Source of the DNA: RGIG5579 sp045541915
Lineage (GTDB): Bacteria; Bacillota; Clostridia; Oscillospirales; SIG627
Direction of reading: 5' to 3'
DNA: 64,000 nt
Assembly: GCA_045541915.1 (NCBI GenBank)
Contig: JAZQJZ010000032.1
Span: 166,924-230,923, forward strand
Under the pieces are notes generated by a model, which worked only from the letters and a program-made list of their open reading frames with translations, was not told the DNA's origin and made no database searches. This document shows, one piece after another, positions 50,444 through 57,800 of the stretch. Position 1 is the first letter of the stretch. Each line of letters starts with the position of its first letter. Position numbers and translations under genes: made by a program.

Positions 50444-51196
50444 TTATAAATTTTCAAGTTCAGTTCGAATCGCCATATCCGGACTACTCTTTTCCAGGAA
50501 TACCTTATTGGGATCCTCCAGGGTTAAGAACGTTTCATAATAGCGAAGACCAAATTCACGCAAAGCTTTGGCGCTGAAATGAAGATTGTCGGGATTGGCC
50601 CCCAGACCTTCGGCGGACACAAAACCTGTCATTTTTCTTTTTTTGGCAATGCTTTTTAGAGCATTGTTAATATGAACATAGTTTTTTGTTTTTTCCGCAT
50701 TGTCATAGTTGACCAGATAATCGCCAAGGCCACCAAGCAAAAACGGGACATCGTGAAGATTTAATTTATCACGAAACGCGTCGAGAATGGTAAGAAGTTT
50801 TTCTTCATAAAAGGGGTATCTTTCTTCATTACAATCCGATTCCCCCTGATGCCAAAGGACACCGGCAATGGTGGATGTTCTGGAAGCAAGAGACGCCATA
50901 TATAGAGCATGGTCGAAAAGGAGTCCTCCCACGCACCACTGATCCAGGCAAGTTCCACCGTCTGCGCAAGGAATAAGCCCTACCTTTACACCCTTTTCTC
51001 TGGCATATCGCTCGGCAAAGCTCTCCGAAAGGTTGATACCGGCAGTAACTCGATCGGCATTTACCGGAACAAAGAGCTTTCTCCATCTGCCATTACGCAG
51101 AACATAGAGATTTTCCTTGTTAATAGGTTCCACCTCGTGCGGAAATCCTCTGCCTGCCATATTGGATTGACCAATAAGCAAAAACGAATGAATCAT
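50444..51196 (-). CDS. Sialate O-acetylesterase-like carbohydrate esterase (SGNH)
   Basis: 250 residues from the ATG at 51196 (AAGGAG upstream). 'FLLIGQSNMAGRG' is the catalytic-serine block and 'GVLWHQGESDCNEERY' the W-H-Q-G-E-S block of the SASA (DUF303) family; the D-x-x-H acid/base pair is near the C terminus ('NPDNLHFSAKA'). It removes O-acetyl groups from sialic acid or xylan-type sugars. No signal peptide, so it works on intracellular sugars. 31 bases downstream of the nitroreductase gene. Confidence 0.85.
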   Translation of the reverse strand: MIHSFLLIGQSNMAGRGFPHEVEPINKENLYVLRNGRWRKLFVPVNADRVTAGINLSESFAERYAREKGVKVGLIPCADGGTCLDQWCVGGLLFDHALYMASLASRTSTIAGVLWHQGESDCNEERYPFYEEKLLTILDAFRDKLNLHDVPFLLGGLGDYLVNYDNAEKTKNYVHINNALKSIAKKRKMTGFVSAEGLGANPDNLHFSAKALREFGLRYYETFLTLEDPNKVFLEKSSPDMAIRTELENL

Positions 51197-51227
51197 AAAA
51201 ACATACTCCTTAAAACAGTATCTTGGA

Positions 51228-51746
51228 TCAAAAATGATCGTAAAAAACCACATCGTCCAGAGGACGGTACTGAAAATGCATATCAAGAGGCTTTGCGTCC
51301 TCGGAGGGATAGCCCATCACAAGAAGGGCAACCGGTTCAATATCTTCGGGAATAGAAAATTCGCTCCGCATCGCCTCCGGGTTAAAGTGCATCACCCAGC
51401 AAGTGCCAACTCCCTCTTTTTGCGCGGCCAACATCAAATACGTGGTGACGATCACAGCATCCACCGGAGAGGACAGTGCACCGTCGTACGGTCTGATCCA
51501 GCTCTCTTCTCGATTGTGGCAGATCAGAAGCGCACAAGGTGCGCCAAAATGACACTTTGTACACCGACGAAGCTTTTCCATCGCCTCGTGGGACTGGAGA
51601 ACCAAAATTCTTTGAGGCTGATTATTACAACCGGTAGGCGCCAGATGTCCTGCCGCGAGAATCCGATCCATAACCTCCTGCGGTAGAGGATCCTGCTTAA
51701 ACTTTCTTACAGAAAAGCGATTTTGAATTAACTGGTCAAAATCCAT
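51228..51746 (-). CDS. Nitroreductase-family flavoprotein
   Basis: 172 residues. 'DFDQLIQNRFSVRKFKQDPLPQEVMDRILAAGHLAPTGCNNQPQRILVL' is the FMN-binding opening (R-S-x-R-x-F, A-P-s...Q-P). The C-terminal half has 'YPSEDAKPL' as usual. It transfers hydride from NAD(P)H; the substrate is not predictable. Its ATG is next to the stop of the MaoC-like gene (one-base gap) and it should be co-transcribed with putP. Confidence 0.9.
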   Translation of the reverse strand: MDFDQLIQNRFSVRKFKQDPLPQEVMDRILAAGHLAPTGCNNQPQRILVLQSHEAMEKLRRCTKCHFGAPCALLICHNREESWIRPYDGALSSPVDAVIVTTYLMLAAQKEGVGTCWVMHFNPEAMRSEFSIPEDIEPVALLVMGYPSEDAKPLDMHFQYRPLDDVVFYDHF

Positions 51747-51747
51747 C

Positions 51748-52184
51748 TCATTTCTCCAAGGTTTTACATTTTACAATGGCTTCGGTGACACTGACCAGGA
51801 CAGTCTCATCCTTTTGGTTTTTCGCCTCAATGGTCACCTCTACCAATCCATTTTTTTCACTTCGTTTGATCAGATTTGTTACCACTGCTTTCCCCGTCAG
51901 AACATCCTGAGGAAAAACAGGTCTGATCCATTCCCCCTTGGTGGATTTGCCTGCCAGGAACTCCTCGCCAAAAAAATCCACCTCAAGGTATTTTGCCCAT
52001 ACCAAGAGAAAAGAGAACATTCCGGGAGCGATCAGCCCTTTGAAGGGAGTGCTTTTTGCATACGATTCGTCGGTATGAAGCGGAATGTTATCATATTCCC
52101 GAGCAAAGGAAAGCATTTTTCTCTTTCCACAACAGTAGGAGAAAGTCTTACAGCCATTCCGATTTTGATTGCATCAAAATACAT
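51748..52184 (-). pseudogene. MaoC-like hot-dog dehydratase gene with an N-terminal frameshift
   Basis: A 122-residue frame from 52116 has 'REYDNIPLHTDESYAKSTPFKGLIAPGMFSF', the D-x4-H hydratase 2 signature of MaoC enoyl-CoA hydratase-like proteins, but lacks the usual first strand and helix. These are encoded upstream in another frame from the ATG at 52184: 'MYFDAIKIGMAVRLSPTVVEREK'. The two parts join if one A is added to the A5 run at 52116-52120. The downstream part could in principle be made from the internal ATG at 52116. Either a real inactivating deletion or a sequencing error. Start of the gene lies 28 bases after putP. Confidence 0.75.
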
Positions 52185-52211
52185 AGTTTGATCAGAAAAA
52201 CTCAGAATGAT

Positions 52212-53774
52212 TTAGTTTTTTCCGGCACGAACAGCTTCAAAATCCTCCTGGATCTCCTTGGAGGGTTCCTTGGTGAGAAGAGACACCACCACAATGCAAA
52301 CAGAAGAGAAAATGAAGGCAGGAAGAAGCTCGTAAATTGCAAAAACACCGCCAAGCTGGCTGATAACCAATTTCCAGAGGAACACCATACCGGCGCCGCT
52401 GACCATACCGGCAATGGCACCGGCCTTGTTAATGCGTTTCCAGAACAGAGAGAAGAGCATCAAAGGTCCAAAGGTTGCACCAAAGCCAGCCCAAGCAAAG
52501 GATACGATGTTGAAGATCACACTTTCCTCATCCAGCGCGATCACAATGCCAATCAGCGCAAGGGCCAGAAGGGTGATTCGGGAAACGATCATCACCTGTT
52601 TGTCGCTGGCATTCTTCTTAAAGATGCCTTGGAAAATATTCTTGGAAAATGCAGAAGCAGCAATGAGAAGATAAGAGTCAGAGGAGCTGATGGTTGCCGC
52701 CAGGATTCCGGCCATCACAAAACCTGCCAAAATGGCCGGGAGAGAGCTGGTTGCCAAAGTGATAAAGATGTTTTCAGAAGCAGATTTGGTCAAATGCTCC
52801 ACGGGGAAAAGCTGACGGCCAACAATGCCAATAAACACAGCCACCGCCAGAGAGATCACCACCCACACCACAGCAATGCGACGAGAGCGCTTCAATTCAT
52901 CCTCCTTGCGGATCGCCATAAAGCGAAGCAGCACCTGAGGCATACCAAAATATCCAAGACCCCAAGCCATTGCAGAACAAATGGTCAAAAGGCTATATCC
53001 GGAAGCGGCGCCGAACACAGGTTTGCCGGCTTCCACGATCTGCTGACCGTTTGCATCCAAAGCAGGAGTCGCAATTCCGAAAAATTCCAAAAAGCCGGGA
53101 ATTTCCTTGGCATTGTCCAAAACTGCGCCAATGCCACCGGCCTGCAAGGTTCCGATTACTACAATAACGGAAAGGGCTATGATCATCACGATGGCCTGCA
53201 TAAAGTCGGAAACACTTTCGGCAAGGAAACCACCAAGCAAGGTGTAAAGAAGCACAAATACTGCGCCCACGATCATCATAACCACGTAAGGAGCGCCAAA
53301 TAGGGTGGAAAAAAGCTTTCCGCAAGTAACAAAGCAGCTGGAAGCGTAAACCGTAAAGAAGATCAAAATAAACGCACCGGCGATGAGCATAATAGTTTTC
53401 TTGCCTTCTCTGAATCGGTTAGAGAAAAATTCGGGAAGCGTAATGGAGTTGTTGGCTCTTTCGCTATATCTTCTCAAACGCTTGGAAACGATCAGCCAGT
53501 TAATATAGGTGCCCACAGCAAGACCGATTGCGGTCCAAGCAGCATCGGCAAGGCCGCACCAATAAGCCACACCCGGAAGCCCCATCAAAAGCCAACCGCT
53601 CATATCAGAGGCTTCTGCGCTCATTGCCGTGATCCAAGGACCAAGGGAACGACCGCCGAGGAAATATTCTTCAGAGTTTTGATTTGCTCGCTTTGCATAA
53701 AGCGCGCCGATTCCAATGACCACTGCCATATAAATGACCATTGCAATCAGAATTTGAATCGTATTTGCATCCAT
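52212..53774 (-). CDS. putP: Sodium:proline-type symporter
   Basis: 520 residues, about thirteen helices. 'NSEEYFLGGRSLGPWITAMSAEASDMSGWLLMGLPG' is the PutP/SSS-family start, with the conserved sodium-site and substrate helices ('YFGMPQVLLRFMAI'). The ATG at 53774 is preferred over an in-frame GTG 21 bases earlier. It imports proline or a related amino acid with Na+. A promoter precedes it; the MaoC-like, nitroreductase and esterase genes follow in the same direction. Confidence 0.93.
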   Translation of the reverse strand: MDANTIQILIAMVIYMAVVIGIGALYAKRANQNSEEYFLGGRSLGPWITAMSAEASDMSGWLLMGLPGVAYWCGLADAAWTAIGLAVGTYINWLIVSKRLRRYSERANNSITLPEFFSNRFREGKKTIMLIAGAFILIFFTVYASSCFVTCGKLFSTLFGAPYVVMMIVGAVFVLLYTLLGGFLAESVSDFMQAIVMIIALSVIVVIGTLQAGGIGAVLDNAKEIPGFLEFFGIATPALDANGQQIVEAGKPVFGAASGYSLLTICSAMAWGLGYFGMPQVLLRFMAIRKEDELKRSRRIAVVWVVISLAVAVFIGIVGRQLFPVEHLTKSASENIFITLATSSLPAILAGFVMAGILAATISSSDSYLLIAASAFSKNIFQGIFKKNASDKQVMIVSRITLLALALIGIVIALDEESVIFNIVSFAWAGFGATFGPLMLFSLFWKRINKAGAIAGMVSGAGMVFLWKLVISQLGGVFAIYELLPAFIFSSVCIVVVSLLTKEPSKEIQEDFEAVRAGKN

Positions 53775-53824
53775 TTTTGTAACCTTTCTATTCACATTCG
53801 AATCAATAAAAAAATAATATGAAT

Positions 53825-53853
53825 ATTATAACAGATTTTTTTGGATTTTGCAA
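53825..53853 (-). promoter_or_regulatory. Promoter of the putP operon
   Basis: Minus strand TTGCAA (53848-53853), 17 bases, TATAAT (53825-53830), 50 bases before the ATG. Confidence 0.65.
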
Positions 53854-53876
53854 TAAAAAAACGATTTTTACGCAAA

Positions 53877-53907
53877 AAACAGTTTCAAGCAAATCTTGAA
53901 ACTGTTT
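53877..53907 (-). terminator. Terminator after the truncated carrier gene
   Basis: 13-bp stem AAACAGTTTCAAG/CTTGAAACTGTTT with a 5-base loop and a following T run on the minus strand. Confidence 0.88.
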
Positions 53908-53914
53908 TCCGATC

Positions 53915-54373
53915 TTATAACAACACAATGAAAACCAAGTACATCAACGGAATGGTAATCACAGACAGTGTGTGAGAAATCATAGCCATAGATGCACCCG
54001 TTTTGGTTTCCCCTCCGTAAGCGGCAGGATACACAATGGTATTCAAACCAAGGGGAGTGGCAAAGGCGATCAGAGCCAAGGTCATAATCTCTTCCCCGGT
54101 TCCCAAAAGTTTTAGCACCACCATCAAAGCAGCAGATATCAAAACCAGGCGAAGTAGGGTTGCCACGTACACCTTTTTGACCTTCAAAAGACTCTTGAAG
54201 TTGTATCCGCCAATAACAATTCCGTCGAGAACCATAGCAACAGGTCCTTGGCTCTTTCCGGCATTTTCACAAGCTCTGACAAAAAAATCAGGCATATATT
54301 GGCTCAACCCGGTAAGGCCAATAATCATACCGGAAACCAGTGCGATCAAGGGCGGAGTCAGAAGCCCCTTTTA
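53915..54373 (-). pseudogene. C-terminal remnant of an auxin-efflux-carrier (AEC) family transporter
   Basis: About 150 residues, half of the usual ~310. 'TPPLIALVSGMIIGLTGL' and the five following helices, including 'VVLKLLGTGEEIMTLALIAFATPLGLNTIVYPAAYGG', match the second half of AEC proteins. The first five helices are absent: upstream of residue 'TPPL' the frame runs straight into the end of the next gene, 14 bases past its stop. The only possible start is a TTG without ribosome site. This is a deletion remnant; the terminator is still present. Confidence 0.8.
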
Positions 54374-54386
54374 CCTACTGATTGAT

Positions 54387-55463
54387 TTATTTGTCAGGTG
54401 AAAAAATCTTCTCCATCACATCGCCAACAGCTTTTGCCATGGAGTAAAAGCCAAGGTCGTTTGGATGGGCAGCATCCACCGTTCCTTCGTTTCCTGCCAG
54501 CGCCATCAAGTCTCTGTTTTCAATAAAATAAACATTCTTGTCCCCTCTCGCCTTAGCATTGAGATAGGTGGCCTTGATGATATCGCGCCTTTCTTCGTCC
54601 TTTTTCGTAAGATGAAATTTCGGTCTCGGAAGGATGATGATGGGGAGATTTTGATTCTTTTCACGGATCCGCAGAAACATTCTTTCATGGGTGTTTTGCA
54701 AATGCTCCGCAGACGGTGCATTATGATCATAATCATATACAAAAACAGACATATCCAATCCACTGATATATTCCGCTACCACATCTTCCCCCTTGGCATT
54801 TCCGGAAAAGCCCAAATTGATATAATTACAATCAAATCTTCGGGAAAGAATGCTCTCATAAGAGTTACCGGGCCTTGAAGCACAACCGCCCTGGGTGATG
54901 GAGGAGCCGTAATACACAACGGGTTTTTCAATTTTGTACGGCCGGTGGGGAGAAACAGTGGCGTTTTCCTGAAGACCGATAAATAGTTCGCCCACAATGC
55001 TATAAAGAGGAAAGTTGATGGTAATCTCCCTCATTTGAGCAGAATCAAAACGAATGATGCTCTCAAAGCCGTCCTCCATATTATAAGGTGGAACAAAGGT
55101 CTTATAATACCTCTCCCCTTCTTCCTGCATGGTGTATAGGTCAAAGCCGGCAGAGCCCGTAAGGGGAAAATGAGACATTCTGTAAATGCGAGGCAAATTG
55201 GCATGAATGGCAACATAGGGGCTATCCGTGCAAAAGCGGACCCTTCCTCCGGCACCTTTGGCATGCAATGCCTTTACACCGCGGCTCAAGGTTTGGGCCA
55301 CATGCTCCGGAATTCTTCTGAACCTTCCGGAATCATAAGCAACGCCGTACACTTTAAAGGGAGCCTGCTTTACATCGTAAAAACGGATATCGTTTTCCTC
55401 TAACTTTGCTTTCACTTCAAAGTTGGAATCAATTTTTGAAATATCACTCAAAGAAGTCACCAT
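54387..55463 (-). CDS. Two-domain SGNH/GDSL esterase
   Basis: 358 residues. A beta-rich N-terminal domain (about 1-170) precedes an SGNH hydrolase: 'YYGSSITQGGCASRPGNSYESIL' (catalytic serine), 'INLGFSGNAKGE' (glycine block) and 'DAAHPNDLGFYSMA' (Asp-His pair). The arrangement is that of carbohydrate esterases acting on O-acetyl groups. Start at 55463 has GAAAGG too close; TTG at 55451 is an alternative. Own promoter. Confidence 0.84.
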   Translation of the reverse strand: MVTSLSDISKIDSNFEVKAKLEENDIRFYDVKQAPFKVYGVAYDSGRFRRIPEHVAQTLSRGVKALHAKGAGGRVRFCTDSPYVAIHANLPRIYRMSHFPLTGSAGFDLYTMQEEGERYYKTFVPPYNMEDGFESIIRFDSAQMREITINFPLYSIVGELFIGLQENATVSPHRPYKIEKPVVYYGSSITQGGCASRPGNSYESILSRRFDCNYINLGFSGNAKGEDVVAEYISGLDMSVFVYDYDHNAPSAEHLQNTHERMFLRIREKNQNLPIIILPRPKFHLTKKDEERRDIIKATYLNAKARGDKNVYFIENRDLMALAGNEGTVDAAHPNDLGFYSMAKAVGDVMEKIFSPDK

Positions 55464-55539
55464 CCTTTCAAAAATGGACCTATCTCATCGAACGAAACAA
55501 GAGGTTCATTTTGCTCTCAATCGACTGATTTCTTGTGCC

Positions 55540-55568
55540 ATTATACCACACACTCCTCTTCCTTGCAA
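55540..55568 (-). promoter_or_regulatory. Promoter of the 54.4-55.5 kb SGNH esterase gene
   Basis: Minus strand TTGCAA (55563-55568), 17 bases, TATAAT (55540-55545). Confidence 0.6.
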
Positions 55569-55573
55569 GAAAA

Positions 55574-55594
55574 AATGCCGCGAAACGCGGCATT
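55574..55594 (-). terminator. Terminator after the nitrilase-GDPD gene
   Basis: Stem AATGCCGCG/CGCGGCATT, AAA loop, then TTTTT; 5 bases from the stop codon. Confidence 0.88.
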
Positions 55595-55598
55595 GATC

Positions 55599-57209
55599 TC
55601 AAAGAGTTTGAAGGTCAGACTGGACACGGTGAAAATCATCGGTCAAGACACAATCAATTCCCAAAGCAAACAGCTCCTTGGCAAGTTTTGCATCATTGGC
55701 CTGGCAGAAATTGCAACGGATGCTATGTTCGTGACAACGTTCAACCATTGCCGGATCAAACGGGTGCCAGCTGACAAATTGCACCTTATCAAACCCATTT
55801 TCAATGGCTGCTTCCACCATTTTTTCATGTCCGTCCTTTGAGCCCTGGCAATAACCGGCATCCGGCAATCTCTTTCTCATTTCAATCAAGGCATCGGTAT
55901 TGGAGGACATAAAATAAACATGGCGCACACAATCGTACTTTTCAATCAAGGAAGCAATCTGCTCAATCTTGCGATCGTCCTGATTTTTATCCCAGATCTT
56001 AACGTGTATATTCATCACCACTCTGCCGGCAAACTTTGCTAAAATCTCTTCGAAGGTGGGGATGCGAAGGTTTTCATAAACCTGGCCGAATTTTACTCCA
56101 AAGTCAAGGGATTTTAGTTCTGAAAGAGAACATTCATTGACAAAACCCGTTCCATTGGAAACACGCTCTAATTTTCGGTCGTGAGCGGTTACCAATTCTC
56201 CGTCCGAGGTGGACCAAAGGTCAAATTCCATCTCTTGAGCGCCCATGGCCACTGCTGCGCCGAAGGAAGGCATGGTATTTTCCGGTGCCATAGCATGGTA
56301 TCCGCGATGGGCACAAAGTCTGGGATATGGCATCACACGATCAAAGGGAACCACACTGGCGCCGCCATTTCGATAAAGCCAAGGGCGTCTTCCCTCTTCG
56401 ATATATTCATAATGAGCCTTGGTCTGACCACCAAAGCCGGCCGGCTTACGATACTTTTTATGGGGATCAAATTCCACAGAAGCGATACCAACCTTGCTCT
56501 TTAGGTCCACAAGAACCTGGCCATCCGGCGCGATCACAGTGCTGCATCCGCCAACGGGAGACTCCTCTCCCAGGGAAACGGAAGAACGGATCAGATAGGC
56601 ATTGGTATGGTAGGAAAGAAAACGGTTGATGATGGAAAGGGCTTCGTGGGGATCTGTTCTCTGATGGGAACAACCGATGATCACATCAATATTCTGTAAG
56701 GCAAGGGGCGCAAAGCTTTCATAGAAATAGAAATCATAGCAGGTCATAAAGCCAAAACGAATACCCTCGATCTCCACCACATCAGGCTGACGGAATTGAT
56801 AGCTATAGCTAACATCCACTTCCTTTCCGCCTTCCTTTTCAGTCTTCACCTCGCTGGGAGCCGGATGCGCCTTGTAATACCGATAAACGACGTTGCCTTC
56901 CCGGTCAATGGCATGGGTCGTATTTCTCCATCCGGTGGAGGTACGGTCAGCGGCATTGAAAAACAAAAGGGCATGGCAACGTTTGGCAGTCTGGATCGCC
57001 TTTTCCTTTATTCTTTCATTGTATGTTTCAATGGAATTGTGAAAAGAATCTTTGGTACGGCACGCAGACGGAATATCACAATACTCAGGAAGAACGATAA
57101 TATCAGCATCTTCTTCAACAGAATCAAGCAAGGATATCATTTCGGAAAAACAGGTTTCCAGGTCTTCCTCTTTCAAAGAATAAAACGGTTGCACAATATA
57201 CGCTTTCAT
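55599..57209 (-). CDS. Carbon-nitrogen hydrolase fused to glycerophosphodiester phosphodiesterase
   Basis: 536 residues from the ATG at 57209 (GGAG 6 bases upstream). Residues 1-270 are a nitrilase-superfamily domain with the E-K-C triad in 'VLPEYCD', 'RYYKAHPAPSE' and 'GFMTCYDFYFYES'. Residues 290-536 are a GDPD barrel: 'CAHRGYHAMAPENTMPSFGAAVAMGAQEMEFDLWSTSDGELVTAHD'. Both active sites look intact. No signal peptide. The pairing suggests joint release of an amide and a phosphodiester from one class of lipid-derived headgroup such as N-acyl or ethanolamine glycerophosphodiesters (inference). Own promoter and terminator. Confidence 0.87.
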   Translation of the reverse strand: MKAYIVQPFYSLKEEDLETCFSEMISLLDSVEEDADIIVLPEYCDIPSACRTKDSFHNSIETYNERIKEKAIQTAKRCHALLFFNAADRTSTGWRNTTHAIDREGNVVYRYYKAHPAPSEVKTEKEGGKEVDVSYSYQFRQPDVVEIEGIRFGFMTCYDFYFYESFAPLALQNIDVIIGCSHQRTDPHEALSIINRFLSYHTNAYLIRSSVSLGEESPVGGCSTVIAPDGQVLVDLKSKVGIASVEFDPHKKYRKPAGFGGQTKAHYEYIEEGRRPWLYRNGGASVVPFDRVMPYPRLCAHRGYHAMAPENTMPSFGAAVAMGAQEMEFDLWSTSDGELVTAHDRKLERVSNGTGFVNECSLSELKSLDFGVKFGQVYENLRIPTFEEILAKFAGRVVMNIHVKIWDKNQDDRKIEQIASLIEKYDCVRHVYFMSSNTDALIEMRKRLPDAGYCQGSKDGHEKMVEAAIENGFDKVQFVSWHPFDPAMVERCHEHSIRCNFCQANDAKLAKELFALGIDCVLTDDFHRVQSDLQTL

Positions 57210-57312
57210 TTTGATCTCCAATTTACTAAAACATTTTTAAGGCTTGAATGTGGCAAATACTTTTGCAGTGCATTTTTCATGGACATTTCCCATCAACTCT
57301 GTTCAATTTTGA

Positions 57313-57341
57313 ATTATACGCCTTTTTTCATTTTCCGTCAA
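57313..57341 (-). promoter_or_regulatory. Promoter of the nitrilase-GDPD gene
   Basis: Minus strand TTGACG (57336-57341), 17 bases, TATAAT (57313-57318). The ATG follows 104 bases later, leaving an untranslated leader with no structure that I recognise. Confidence 0.65.
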
Positions 57342-57370
57342 TGTTATCACAATCAAAAACACTTTATATC

Positions 57371-57398
57371 TTGATTTCCATTGACAAGATGCTACAAT
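57371..57398 (+). promoter_or_regulatory. Promoter of the decayed peptidase gene
   Basis: TTGATT (57371-57376), 16 bases, TACAAT (57393-57398), just upstream of the TGGAGG site at about 57411. Confidence 0.5.
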
Positions 57399-57403
57399 GA
57401 AAG

Positions 57404-57710
57404 TAATTTTTGGAGGTGCAAAATAAGATTTATCAATCAATAGGACTATGCTCACATTCCTTATCTTACGCGCAAGGCGAAGAGCGAGAAAAGGGTCTGA
57501 AAACCACGCTTGCCTCTTCCGGCTGTGGACTTTGTGCTACCATGATGGTCGCTGACCGATTGATCCCCAATCGCCAATTCAGTATAGAGTAAGCGTTGCA
57601 GCTTTTCTATGACAGTAAAGCAAATGAACGCATCGGCACCTTTTTCAAAGAGTTTGCCCCTGCGTTTGCCGAAAATCAAGACGCATTGCCCCCCTTGTTA
57701 CCACCTGTTC
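57404..57710 (+). pseudogene. Remnant of a C39-like cysteine peptidase gene
   Basis: From about 57424 the frame reads 'KIYQSIGLCSHSLSYAQGEEREKGLKTTLASSGCGLCATMMVADRLIPNRQFSIE', then a TAA at 57590, then continues in the same frame 'ALQLFYDSKANERIGTFFKEFAPAFAEN'. The 'SSGCGLCATMMVADRL' block looks like the catalytic Cys motif of C39/papain-like peptidases. TGGAGG is followed by AAAATAAG where AAAATGAAG would give a normal start, so a base may also be lost there. The C-terminal His/Asn half is gone; a terminator follows. Confidence 0.65.
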
Positions 57711-57726
57711 TGGAGAAAATAAAAAA

Positions 57727-57749
57727 AGAACGGCTCTGCGAGCCGTTCT
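57727..57749. terminator. Bidirectional terminator at 57.7 kb
   Basis: Stem AGAACGGCTC/GAGCCGTTCT with TGC loop, A run before and T run after; between the pseudogene and lctP. Confidence 0.9.
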
Positions 57750-57800
57750 TTTTTTGCATGATGGGTAAAGTGGATCTTTGAAAACCACTCTCATTTATGA

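Noticed and set aside
57210..57312. A riboswitch in the 103-base leader of the nitrilase-GDPD gene
   Set aside because: No conserved riboswitch core or terminator-antiterminator pair could be seen by eye.
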